A stretch of 35,243 nt of DNA from Temnopleurus reevesii (taxonomy: Eukaryota; Echinodermata; Echinoidea; Temnopleuroida; Temnopleuridae): contig BQKZ01001090.1 of the NCBI GenBank assembly GCA_036244855.1, forward strand, positions 14,639 to 49,881, in the 5' to 3' direction. The notes below the pieces were generated by a model. The model was not told the DNA's origin and did not search any database. It worked only from the letters and a program-made list of their open reading frames with translations. Positions 1-35,039 of the stretch are shown piece by piece (the first letter of the stretch is position 1; each line of letters opens with the position of its first letter). The position numbers were made by a program, and so were the translations under genes.

Positions 1-270
1 TTTAACCGGTTTGAGGTTATCATATTAGTTTTCCCTTGTCTACACAAGTCACGTTGTGCTTTGTTTGTAACATAAGATTATTTCAATCATTCATTTTTCC
101 AAATTGAAGTTCTTTGCAAGTACTCGATATTCGCTTTAAGCCTACTGGGAATGACCTTGCTGTATTCAAATGGGTGTTTTTTTTATAAGAAATATAATAG
201 GATATGAATTACAGGTTTTTTGTTTTTCAAATTTTTCCAATGTTGAATAGCATTCCGAGCCTTGCTGCAG

Positions 271-345
271 ATCCGTGCTCTAAGGAAAGTATTGGGCAAC
301 CCAGCACCACCTGTCGATGACGCGTCGATGACGAAGAGAGTTCGG
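271..345 (+). pseudogene. Decayed tandem copy of upstream exon 541-603
   Basis: This stretch repeats the exon at 541-603 almost base for base, including the acceptor context (cattccgagccttgctgcag). It carries an 11-bp internal duplication (GTCGATGACGC) that shifts the frame. The donor is also lost: the intact copy reads TCG/gtaaga and this one reads TCGGGACTT. The duplication includes intron sequence upstream, from about 165 and 423. It looks like a tandem duplication of about 260-270 bp in which the left copy has died. It could instead be an assembly of two haplotypes, but the divergence in the flanks argues against that. Confidence 0.75.
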
Positions 346-540
346 GACTTAAAACTTTTTTTAACCTGTTGGTCTTATTTTTGTGCAATTAATCAAAGCA
401 TAAATTTTCTGGCCTTTTTATGTTCAAATGGGTGTTGTTTGATAACAAGTCTCTTTATAGGATGTAAATTGTAAGTGTAAGTTTTTATTAATTCCTTCCA
501 ATTTTTCCAATTTCAAATAGCATTCCGAGCCTTGCTTCAG

Positions 541-603
541 ATCCGTGCTCTAAGGAAAGTGTTGGGCAACCCAGCCCCACCTGTTGATGATGAAGAAAGT
601 TCG
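541..603 (+). CDS. Internal exon of an unrecognised upstream gene (21 codons)
   Basis: A 63-bp exon candidate is bounded by a CAG acceptor and a consensus donor (gtaaga at 604). Only one frame is open. It reads IRALRKVLGNPAPPVDDEESS in two parts: IRALRKVLGNP then APPVDDEESS. It starts and ends in phase 0. The tandem copy at 271-345 keeps the same coding bases better than its flanks, which supports real coding sequence. I do not recognise the family. It could belong to a gene ending upstream of ABCC4, or to the same transcript as the exon at 2754-2994, although the best acceptor of that exon has a different phase. Confidence 0.5.
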
Positions 604-1049
604 GTAAGAGCCAGTTGATTCCTTGAGGGTTTTTGAAAACATATAGATTATTGTACAACATGTGTTATAAGGCATTTGGCTTTTAAAAGAGTGAGATCAA
701 AATTGGTTGAAGATTGTTGTAAAATCCTGAATGATGATTAAGTTATTTAGGTAACATATCATTTATAATAATACATGCACTTTATTTAGCACATTTATCC
801 TCTTTGCAGAGTGTGCACATTTAAATGGCAGTTTATATTAGTATTACCCTGGCTTTAGTCCATAGCCACAAACAATCTGCAAGCAATGTGAAGGATTTAT
901 TCTCTTTTAATCTAGTTTTTAAAATGTATGTTTTCATTTCAGAATCTGAAGTTTTTAATGTCAAATAGAAGTGTGAGAGCAATAATTGTAAAATTCCACT
1001 GCCAGTGTTAAAGATTGAATTTATATTTAGATAATACATGTAGTAAGAA

Positions 1050-1343
1050 AATGTATTCAACATATGTCTTTGTAAAGTATTGTATTTGTTGAGCGCTATG
1101 AGCGTCAGAGTCTGGTGGATACCAGAGCTATATAAGTACAGGTAACTCTGCCTAAGTCGAATCTGTTGGGACCACTCAAATCTGTTTGACTTATGCGAAT
1201 TTCGACTTAGAAGAGGCAAATAACACTGGTTTTGCATGATTTGTTCCAGAAAATCACATCGACTTAGGCAATTATTTGACTTAGACAAGTTCGACTTAGG
1301 CAGAGTTGACTGTATTCATATTATTCATGTTATTTTTTATTAT
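1050..1343. repeat. Dispersed repeat copy A (SINE tail-like), interrupted by a MITE
   Basis: 1050-1138 continued by 1313-1343 matches 1384-1500 closely. Shared blocks are ttgtaaagtattg, ttgagcgctatgagcgtcag and gagctatataagta. The GAGCGCTATGAG...CTATATAAG ending resembles the 3' parts of the tRNA-derived SINEs elsewhere in the window. Copy A is split by the 174-bp inverted-repeat element at 1139-1312. Confidence 0.75.
1139..1312. mobile_element. MITE with TA target duplication (Tc1/mariner- or pogo-like)
   Basis: The element starts CAGGTAACTCTGCCTAAGTC and ends with its inverted complement (GACTTAGGCAGAGTTGACTG), so the ends pair over about 18-20 bp. TA flanks both sides (1137-1138 and 1313-1314). 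The paralogous repeat at 1384-1500 reads straight through the same point with a single TA, so it is an empty site. There is no transposase frame. TA target sites and CAG...CTG ends fit Tc1/mariner or pogo-type elements; the exact family is inferred. Confidence 0.85.
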
Positions 1344-1383
1344 TATGACACATTTTGTATTAACTTATTATTCATTCTATATT

Positions 1384-1500
1384 CAAATATATTTAACACA
1401 TGTCTTTGTAAAGTATTGTTTTTGTTGAGCGCTATGAGCGTCAGAGCCTGGTGGATACTAGAGCTATATAAGTATTCATATTATTCATATTATTTTTANG
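1384..1500. repeat. Dispersed repeat copy B (empty site for the MITE in copy A)
   Basis: Second copy of the 1050-1343 repeat, about 335 bp downstream in the same orientation, uninterrupted at the position where copy A carries the MITE. One N lies at 1499. Confidence 0.75.
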
Positions 1501-2000
1501 ATTGCTTTGTTGAATGGTGTCAAACAAATCAAATGCTTCCTGGATTCGCTGATCTCTCGTCCGTGGGGTAATTTCAAAGAAATGACGGCAATATCATAAT
1601 GTCAATATTTCCAACTACTCAAGCATGATGAGTAATGATTGTGTCTCTCAGACGTGCGGTTTGGGGGGCTTGTTTACGTTGGGTAAATAAGAGTATTTGT
1701 TGCACTCCACCAAACCTATGAAATTGGCCCAATTTTATTAAAAATTCACTTAACTTTTTAACCTGAATTGCCAAGTACAAGGTTCCTTGCAAATGTTTTT
1801 CCTGCCTTCTAAATCTTATTTTAGACCATATTTTCCCTGTGAAATATGTTGAGAATGAAAATGAATGAAGTTACACTGTAGATAAATTATGTCGGACCGA
1901 ACTTACTTGTCTTTTTGAAAGTACATCAATTTTTTTACCACCAACATTTGTTCCTGATAACCATACACCAAAGCCAAGAAGTAATCAAGAACATTAAACG

Positions 2001-2290
2001 TGGAGGCACTGTGGTGTAGTGGTTGTGACTCTCGCCTTTCAACTAGAGGGTCGTAGGTTCGAATCCTACCCATGGCGTCAATTTCCTTTAGCAAGAAATT
2101 CATCCACATTGCGCTGCACTCAACCCAGGTGAGGTGAATGGGTACCTGGCAGGAATATTTATTCTTTGAAATGCCAAGTGCGCCGTGAATGGCTGCCGGG
2201 CTAAAGCTAGGGTAATAATAATGTAAAAGCGCCTTGAGCACTCAGCAGAGTGGATATGCGCGCTATATAAATTGCATCTTTTATTATAAA
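2001..2290 (+). mobile_element. tRNA-derived SINE
   Basis: The head contains RNA polymerase III boxes: an A-box-like TGGTGTAGTGG at 2012-2022 and a B box GGTTCGAATCC at 2056-2066, arranged as in a tRNA. A body of about 190 bp follows with ttagcaagaaattcatccac, and the tail is gcgcgctatataaattgc then ttttattat. Related copies lie at about 14760-15000 (plus) and 23312-23617 (minus). No coding capacity; such elements use LINE machinery in trans. Confidence 0.85.
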
Positions 2291-2753
2291 GCCATCTGTC
2301 AAAAAAAAGTATAAACGCCTAGAGTGATGGTCACTGTATTTTGGTATAAGACAGTATCGTTCCTAAAGAACATGTGCTTGTGCAAGCTCAAGAAGTGTGG
2401 GTAGAAGCTGGGACTGTAATTCGTGATTTTGAAATCACGAATTTTGAAAGGCAGAAATTGTTTCAAACTTATCATTGCTTTTTAAGGCAAAAATAATTCT
2501 TTAATAATAAGTCTTTATTTACCCTAGTAACAAACGGCTGTTTCATTTCTGACAAATAGTTCTGCCAGGAGGTCCTTTTACATAGAATTATTGTACTTCA
2601 GTTAATTAGATTTAAGCATGCATGTTCGGAACATAGGTTGGCCTGCCTAATCTCTTTATGGATATGGAGTGTCATTATAAAAGGGCATCATGAAAACGCC
2701 TCTCTAAAAATCCACCTATTCATTCCATCACTCTTGTTTCCTGTCATGAGCAG

Positions 2754-2994
2754 GAAGAGCCGAACCAACTCCCTAGCATCCCTGCGGAGCCGAGGAGCCA
2801 CCACCCCAGCGGCCGTGGACCAGGCCAACTCCTACCAGGAGGTGAACGAGAAGAATGAGATGAGGGTGGAGACAAGAGATGGAAAGAAGAAGGGAGAACA
2901 GAAGAAGGAGGAGGATCAGGATATCCCTGTCATCACCAGTGGGAACCTGCAGACGCCGCAGAAAACTACGGCTCCAGTGTCCATCGAAAACTTG
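2754..2994 (+). CDS. Exon of an unrecognised gene, Ser/Lys/Glu-rich (about 80 codons)
   Basis: An open frame begins after a good acceptor (ctcttgtttcctgtcatgagcag) and ends at a consensus donor, TTG/gtaaga. The product is hydrophilic and probably disordered. It opens RKSRTNSLASLRSRG, has a charged stretch KKKGEQKKEEDQD near the middle, and ends TAPVSIENL. The base composition is clearly coding-like against the AT-rich flanks. The frame runs back to an ATG at 2746, so it could also be a first coding exon (MSRKSRTNS). I do not recognise the family. A possible short terminal exon lies at 3873-3899 (acceptor gtgtgccag, then DPLTVLGQ and stop), but that is weak. It shares strand with ABCC4 and no homology ties it to that gene. 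Confidence 0.6.
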
Positions 2995-3513
2995 GTAAGA
3001 ATGAGTTTATTTTAGAAAGCACTCATCTAGCTAGCCACACATAATTCGGTCAGGCCACCATTGTTTGAGATANTATGTAAGGTTTGTCAGTCTAGTGGAG
3101 TATAGTGTGAATCATTCACAAATTTAGCACCAGGAAAATATGACGAAATGTAAACGATGCCATAGTTGTCTACTGACTTTAATTGTCCTTCTGTGTATTG
3201 ATCAAACAAGAAGTCCATGGTTTATGAGTCGTACCGTTTTGTCACTTCAGATTTTATCTTCTTTTTCAAGATAAGAGGATAAATACAAATTTAATACTTG
3301 TTAGATTTTGTCATCGATGGAATTGCTTGTATTGTGTCATCTGAAAGCCAAGTGTTAATTTGTATAATACAGGAGGAATTCATCCATAAATGTTATATAT
3401 TTTATTCTTATAAAATTTCTCCTGAATAATAAGTGTAAATATATCTTTTATGTGCTGCACACCAGTTTACTATTTGATTCAAATGTAAGGCATGTTTCTT
3501 CCTAACAAACATA

Positions 3514-3684
3514 CAGTCAAACCTTGTTATAAAGAGCACTGATATTTAAGCTCTCGTTATAACAAGGTAATTTTCCTAGTCCCATTTCTTTGTATTTTGG
3601 CCTTGAGGTAACAAGGTTTCAATGTACACTGTAAATAGGTAATTTCTCTGGTCCCAAGGACCTTGTTATAATGAGGCTAGACTG
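3514..3684. mobile_element. MITE with TA target duplication
   Basis: Ends pair as inverted repeats: the left begins CAGTCAAACCTTGTTATAA and the right ends TTATAATGAGGCTAGACTG. TA flanks each end (3512-3513 and 3685-3686). Internally, the motif ttgttata / tataacaagg recurs in both orientations. Like the element at 1139-1312 it begins CAG and ends CTG, so it is probably of the same broad superfamily with a different sequence. Confidence 0.75.
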
Positions 3685-4103
3685 TATTCTTTAAACACAG
3701 GTCTGCATCACATGCACATGTATTCTCTCATTAAAATCCCTGTAGAATATCACCTGCTGGATGATTCAGAATTCAATTGTTATTGTTAATGAGTATGATG
3801 TAACTCAATTGCGCAATTCTTTTAAAGGGATACTGTAATGTTCCTCTAAATAGAATTTCCTTCGTGTGCCAGGATCCGCTGACTGTATTAGGTCAATAAA
3901 CCAACAAAAGACAATGGCATCCTCAGTTTGCCTTTATACTGACATGCATGTATGTAGTGTATATCAGAGCCTGTTTTCCCCTGACGAAGGAGACAGTTCT
4001 GAAAATGTTGAATTTTTGTATCAAATTTGATAAAAGTAATGCACGACATCTTAATTAATTTGCCAATATGTGAACTACAATATGTAGTGTACTGTATATC
4101 GTC

Positions 4104-4283
4104 CGTGTTTTCACGAAGTGACGGGATCCAGAGGGTGTTCTTACTCAAAACGAGTTACAAATCCATTGGAATGTGTCCTTCTGTAGAATTAACACGTTGT
4201 TCGACAGGATTGGCGCTATATCAGGATTTCTTAGTCTTCGTGCAACAATATTCCCTTTGGCTCCCGTCACTTCGTGAAAATAA
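4104..4283. repeat. Inverted-repeat element (MITE-like)
   Basis: TCACGAAGTGACGGGA at 4111-4126 is matched by its exact reverse complement at 4262-4277. Pairing continues imperfectly for about 15 bp on the inner side (GGGATCCAGAGGG against CCCTTTGGCTCCC). The target duplication is not clear. Confidence 0.6.
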
Positions 4284-4398
4284 GGACAATATGTTCTGTG
4301 TACATGTAACAAGCCATTTAATTGATTTGCATATAGACCTACAAACTAGTTTCGTTGTGTAGAAATTTTAACATTAATTTACATACGCTCTTATCCAT

Positions 4399-4414
4399 GG
4401 GGGGGGGGGGGGGG
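4399..4414 (+). repeat. Poly-G run (16 G)
   Basis: A run of 16 G, one of several long G tracts on the plus strand of this window. Confidence 0.95.
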
Positions 4415-4907
4415 TGCTGCCCAAGCCCCTTTTGGTAGATAGAAGAGGATACATACTTGTAAAGCCAAAAAAGGAAACATACATTTTGTGGAAGATTTTT
4501 CTTTAATTTTGCATTATCCTTTCTGCGGCCTTTATCATAAAAGAAGTTAGCAATCAATCAGAAATTTTTGCACATGATTTCCCATAGACTTGCGAATGAT
4601 ATAATAATTTGCATTTATAATGCGGTTCTGCGTAAGATTCATAGAGCATTTTAGGGAAGGCAGAAGAAATACAGAACAGGCAAACAAATGCACACATGTA
4701 TACATAACATTGTATGATCAATTGGAAAGCCTTATGTTACGGGGGCCCTGGAGTATGAAGGCCATATGAAAATCACTACTTTATTCGAATTGATCTTTCC
4801 ATCTTCAAGTGATTATTTGCTAGTAACAGGGTCTTGACCTGTCTGTACGTAAATGAATATATTGAACCTATTATTAGTTTGGGAATTCCCTCTCTTATCA
4901 AGTTTAA

Positions 4908-4944
4908 CTAGCAATACCCGGCGCTACGCGCCGGGTATCGCTAG
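4908..4944 (-). mobile_element. GC-rich hairpin with CTAG, Helitron-like 3' end
   Basis: A 17-bp stem with one mismatch and a 3-base loop (TAC) stands out in AT-rich DNA. On the minus strand the hairpin ATACCCGGCGC/GCGCCGGGTAT is followed by TGCTAG and then T. Helitrons typically end in a short GC-rich hairpin followed by CTRR (often CTAG) and insert next to T. The body would extend right on the plus-strand map, towards the minisatellite at 5395-5970. The 5' end was not located. Confidence 0.5.
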
Positions 4945-5394
4945 CAGTTTTGTGTAAGTGTTGTTTGATAATAATGTATCTTTCTCACACTTTTCGAGGT
5001 AGACATAAAGGAAGATACATGTAACTTTTGACTTATGAAAAAAAGGATTAAAATTGACTGTACTTGACTGTCATTATGCCCTGATGTGGGGGCAAATATA
5101 TGGGTAGGGGAATTGAAGAATGAAAGTCAAAATGTAATTTTAACTTACCTTTCTGACTTCGATCGTTGATGGACTTTCTGATCTGTAGGCCTAATACACA
5201 TACATTGTATGTGAAGGGCGAGATGAGTGTTATATAACCAAACAATATTGCTATGTGTGTATATGATGTGTGGTTGTATTTTGCATACACTGTAGGCCTA
5301 TTGTTTCACGGAAAATGAGATATACTTTATACACATACACTGTGTGTGAAGGGCGAGATGGAGAGGGGGCCATTTATCATTTGTGGCTGCCCAA

Positions 5395-5970
5395 ACGCCC
5401 CCTAACAGTCAAGTTTTGTTGAAAGCTATCAAGGGAGAACAGAGATATGGAAATATGACTTTTTGACCCCTTGACCTTTGACCTTTCTGAAAGCAACCCC
5501 TCAAGGACAATTCTGGGGTTCCCCTTCATACATCCACCAAGTTTGGTCCAAATCGGTCCAGAGAGTCCGGAGATATGAAAAATTGTCCTTTGACCCCAGT
5601 GACCTTGACCTTTCACAAAACCAACCCCTCAAGGACAATTCTGGGGTTCCCCTTCATACATCGACCAAGTTTGGTCCAAATCGGTCCAGAGAGTCCGGAG
5701 ATATGAAAAATTGACCTTTGACCCCAGTGACCTTGACCTTTCACAAAACCAACCCCTCAAGGACAATTCTGGGGTTCCCCTTCACACATCCACCAAGTTT
5801 GGTCCAAATCGGTCCAGAGAATCCGGAGATATGAAAAATTGACCTTTGACCCCAGTGACCTTGACCTTTCACAAAACCAACTCCTCAAGGGGAATTCTGG
5901 GGTTCCCCTACATATACCCTCCAAGTTTGGTCAAGATCCCCCCAAGGATCTGTGAGGAGTATACAAATTA
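5395..5970. repeat. 128-bp tandem repeat (about 4 units), possibly inside a Helitron
   Basis: Units repeat with a 128-bp period, set by TCAAGG at 5501, 5629, 5757 and 5885. Each carries ttctggggttccccttca, ccaagtttggtccaaatcgg and agtccggagatatgaaaa, plus a block of TGACCTT/TGACCCC half-sites. The middle units are nearly identical and the outer ones diverge. Minisatellites with this kind of phrase are common inside non-autonomous Helitrons of marine invertebrates. The hairpin at 4908-4944 is compatible with such an element. Confidence 0.85.
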
Positions 5971-6429
5971 ACAGCTCTCCTTTAGATATTAGGAGGATTG
6001 TAGGTCACGCTCTTTCAAAATTCTTCCACTTTTTGTTTTAAATCAAACTTGAATGATTGATAATTGGCAAGGATCCCGTTGGAAATTCCCAAAGGAAATG
6101 TTGTCCTTTGTGAATATTGTTTTAACCTTGACAAAAGCCTTTTTTTCAGACATTGCATGGGACGCATATACAGTGTAGTTTGAACTATCGTTTCATGCTG
6201 TGCTCTGTTTTGCTTAGTCATTTTCAGCTTGCAAAAAAATAATGCAGGAGGTGGGGGGAGTGAAGTTAATTGTACTGAAATGAAAATGGACTTGCATTTC
6301 TTGTTACATCACAAAGTTCCTAACTATTCCATGGCGATAGAACACATTTCTGTTGCCAAATCATCATAATTTCATGTCCAAATTGTGAAAATGTTTTGAA
6401 ATGGAAAATAAATCAAATCAAATTTTTGT

Positions 6430-6990
6430 GTTTTGGTTGTGAGGAAATATATCAGAGGCATGAGAAGAAAGAGAACAAAATCTACACCAAATCTGACCAT
6501 AACTATTGTGCTACCATTTGCCATCTGTTGCATAGATTTTTCTAATGTAAATGATCACTAAGGGGTGTTGTTCAAAATTAATTGCAAATCAACTGCAACT
6601 TTGCAAATTGCAACATGCATTTTCATTCGTGCACAGTATGCGCTTTTTACAAGACGCGCATGAAACATCAATTTTGATTGGCGCGTTCCGATCAACTGCG
6701 ACTTGCGATCAATTTCAACTTTTGAACGATACCCCCTAAGATTGTCACAAATCCTTTAATATATTTATGAGCAAGACATTTAAAAACCCTTTGTTTTTAG
6801 GCAACTTAAACATTTGTAACACTTTTTTTGTGTAATGAAGATTCAATTTGGTAACACATTTCATTGTAATGTTTTAAAAAGAGAATTAAGTGTTGCCAAT
6901 TTAGGAAAAGGAATAAATGTAGTAATTAAATTTGCTTTAAAGTAATTCCTGTCTTGAATGTGTTAAAGTATTTAATAGAGGGTTAAAGCT
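6430..6990. repeat. Diverged dispersed repeat, copy 1 (pair with 10690-11050)
   Basis: Shares atctgaccat, tttttctaatg, aaaaagagaatt and tgttgccaatttagg in order with about 10690-11050, followed in both by taattcctgt. Copy 1 carries a MITE at 6562-6736 that copy 2 lacks. Identity is low, so the ends are approximate and the family is unknown. Confidence 0.6.
6562..6736. mobile_element. MITE with TAA target duplication, copy 1
   Basis: Starts GGGGTGTTGTTCAAAATTAA and ends with an inverted match (CAACTTTTGAACGATACCCCC). TAA flanks both ends (6559-6561 and 6737-6739). A close relative lies at 7869-8032. Three-base TWA-type duplications and G-rich ends suggest a PIF/Harbinger-type MITE; this assignment is inferred. 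Confidence 0.8.
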
Positions 6991-7095
6991 GCAGTTTATT
7001 TCTGGCGCCCGGATGGGTATTAGAGACATGATAGATTGCATGAATATCACTTGAAGGGCTTCAAAAATACTGGGATTTTGGTATCTGCAGCGTTA

Positions 7096-7207
7096 GTCAG
7101 AATTCTTTTGTTGCCTGATATCAATAAAGCTAAGAGCAATGGGATCACTGGCCCATAGCTATTGTTCTGAGCATTATTATGGTATCAAGTAACAAAAGAA
7201 TTCTGAC
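7096..7207. repeat. 112-bp foldback (hairpin-forming inverted repeat)
   Basis: GTCAGAATTCTTTTGTT at 7096-7112 is mirrored exactly by AACAAAAGAATTCTGAC at 7191-7207. Imperfect pairing continues inward (TGATATCAATAA against TTATGGTATCA, and GAGCAATGGG against CCCATAGCTATTGTTC). The whole stretch can fold into one long imperfect hairpin. It could be a small foldback transposon or, if transcribed, a small-RNA precursor. Confidence 0.65.
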
Positions 7208-7868
7208 TTGCCTTGGAGGGTCTGCTGCATTGCTGGATGAAACTCACTTTTTTTTTCTCAAAAAGAAGAGTCTACCCCAAAATCATAATTTTTGTCAACA
7301 GGTTCATAAAAAATTTGGTGAGGAGAACAAAGAAAGTTTGAAGAAAATCAGACAAGTAATAAAATAAGTTATGAACTTCTAATGATTTAAAAGAAATGGG
7401 CAAATCAGTGAAAATTTTCAGACATGTTGCCAATTTGATGATGTCATTGGTGCACTACTTACCATCATTTTGTTATGGTGCAAAATCAATCAAAAGTACA
7501 AACCGATACAAAGTTTGCATTATTGTAAACATGCAAATAGGGGATCTACGCATCTATCGTGAAGATATATCCTATGTTTATAGTTTTGAGGAAAACATAT
7601 TTTGTGAAAAGGTGATATTTTTATATCATTGATATCAATATCATAAATGGTCAGTTGTGCACATATGACTTCATCAGTTGCCATTTTGTCTAACTACTGT
7701 ATATAGAATTCCTAAATAGTTTTCTGATTTGTTTCAATCAGAAAAGTTTGGGAAACTATGAGTGTCTACATTGAGCGAAACTTGAATTTTGATTAAATCC
7801 CTAGGCAACTGTCTAAGTTTCTGAAATGGGGGTTTCAGCTCTAAGTGTGACCAATCCTATAGCTCTAA

Positions 7869-8032
7869 GGGGGTGTTGCTCAAAATCAACTGCAACATTG
7901 CCAATTGTAACACGCATTTTCATTCGCGTGTGGTGTGCGCATTCAACAAGATGCGCATGTAACAATGATTTGATTGGCGCCTTCCGATCAACTGCAACTT
8001 GCGATCAATTGCAACTTTTGAGCAACACCCCC
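7869..8032. mobile_element. MITE with TAA target duplication, copy 2
   Basis: Starts GGGGGTGTTGCTCAAAATCA and ends TTTTGAGCAACACCCCC-like, with TAA on both sides (7866-7868 and 8033-8035). It is clearly the same family as 6562-6736, sharing the core ttcattcg, gcgcat and gattggcgc. Nearby taagtgtgaccaat occurs both before (about 7842) and after the element, so the target lay in or beside a short direct repeat. Confidence 0.85.
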
Positions 8033-8195
8033 TAAGTGTGACCAATTTTATACATGCAAGACCTGTATATCCTTTTGAAATCTGTATGGATTCCACATTT
8101 ATATACATGTAGAGCTCCCTGGTATTAAAGTCTATTTTATGAAAAGAGGTCCATTGTGTTTTAATCCATTTTTTTCTTCTCTCCTTTGAATACAG

Positions 8196-8336
8196 GGTCG
8201 TGGTCCATCTCACTATACTACTTATTGGGTACTTTGTGTGTTAGAAAGGCAGTCAGCTGTAACCTGCAGGTCTGGGGATAAACGCTGTGCAAGAAATTTG
8301 TGAATTTTGTTGAGAGATGTCCACAGTCTATTAACG
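8196..8336 (+). other. ABCC4: Probable 5'UTR part of ABCC4 exon 1
   Basis: A strong polypyrimidine tract and acceptor (ttttttcttctctcctttgaatacag) end at 8195, 141 bp before the ATG at 8337. The first coding exon therefore probably begins here, with a non-coding exon further upstream. There is an in-frame stop before the ATG only if the segment is read in the ATG frame from further up; no upstream coding extension is apparent. Confidence 0.5.
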
Positions 8337-34169
<25,833 letters not shown>

Positions 34170-34532
34170 GTAAGTTAAAAATGTCTTATTTAGTGAATGC
34201 AATACAATAAATATCACAACATGCTTCGAACACAACATGAATGCGAACTCCCACACCGCAGACAATACCACCGATCACTCCGCCTATTCTTTGCGGGTGG
34301 GCCGCCTTCTGAATCATTTAGCCCACCATATAGGAATAACGGGTGATTAGCATGTTCAAAGTAAATTGCGCCAGAACGTGCGAACATCTTCTCCTAATTT
34401 AATACACAGGTATATTTAGGCATGTAAAACAACGTGTGAATACATCAGCTCGTTTTACATCACTTTCTGCATCCCGACCATTACAAATCTATACCTTTAA
34501 TGATAATGAAAATAATTATCTCCTTGACGACG

Positions 34533-34590
34533 TCTGTACAACATCTGTGGCTTTTATCTGCGGTGGCTTCAACGAAAGTAAGCCACAAAC
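34533..34590 (+). pseudogene. Partial copy of the 3' end of ABCC4 exon 20
   Basis: TCTGTGGCTTTTATCTGCGG repeats exon 20 (tctgtggcttttatctgcgt) and ends GAA A/gtaagc, the same phase and donor position as the original. It encodes CTTSVAFICGGFNE against FTTSVAFICVGLEE. About 360 bp downstream of the real exon. No acceptor or 5' part was found. Confidence 0.85.
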
Positions 34591-34666
34591 TTTTAATTCA
34601 GCAGCCATACTGTGGAAGCTGGAAGTTTTACTGAGGTTTTATTTTCGCCAATTTTACGATCATGAA

Positions 34667-34720
34667 TTCACTAAATTTATCACTCATTACATGGATAATG
34701 CTAATAGACTTGTGTACAAA
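34667..34720. repeat. Short dispersed repeat shared with about 21100-21145
   Basis: tgaattcactaaatttatca then ctcattacatgg...aatagacttg resembles tgaattctctaaaattatca then ctcattagaatg...atagacttg near 21101-21145. The unit and family are unknown. Confidence 0.45.
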
Positions 34721-35039
34721 GTTCTTTCAAAACATGAAGTTAGGAACCCGCTAATATATGAATATGTCTGAAATTCAATGAATTCGCATTAAGTTATGTA
34801 CACTGTAATATTGGCTTTTACAGCAATACAATAAATATTCAAGATATGTGCTTGATAATAATGATGATAAATAAGTCAATGGGTGTGATCCCAGTAAACT
34901 ACTTGTACATTGCATTTGAGCTCACGAGCATCTCCGCTATTACGTGTATCATTCTAGTAATTGTGTTAATTGAAAATGTGTTCAACAGAGTGATAAGAAT
35001 GTGATTATCATAGAAATTAATGTTTTTCTAATTAAATGA

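Larger units (their letters stand above)
2995..8195. other. Transposon-rich spacer upstream of the ABCC4-like start
   Basis: About 5.2 kb with no convincing coding exon. It holds a TA-flanked MITE, a foldback around 4104-4283, a GC-rich hairpin and 128-bp minisatellite of Helitron type, two copies of a TAA-flanked MITE, a 112-bp foldback at 7096-7207, and one copy of a diverged repeat shared with about 10690-11050. The promoter of the ABCC4-like gene probably lies here or in an unseen 5' exon; I see no clear TATA box or initiator. Confidence 0.6.

Noticed and set aside
833..1288. 151-codon minus-strand open frame
   Set aside because: It runs through a dispersed repeat and a MITE, has no recognisable domain and an AT-rich chance composition.
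3873..3899. Short terminal exon (DPLTVLGQ then stop) for the upstream gene
   Set aside because: The acceptor is plausible and the phase fits 2994, but eight codons with no homology are not enough to call it.
5395..5970. Tandem repeat resembling a CRISPR array
   Set aside because: The units are directly adjacent 128-bp repeats without unique spacers, and the DNA is eukaryotic.
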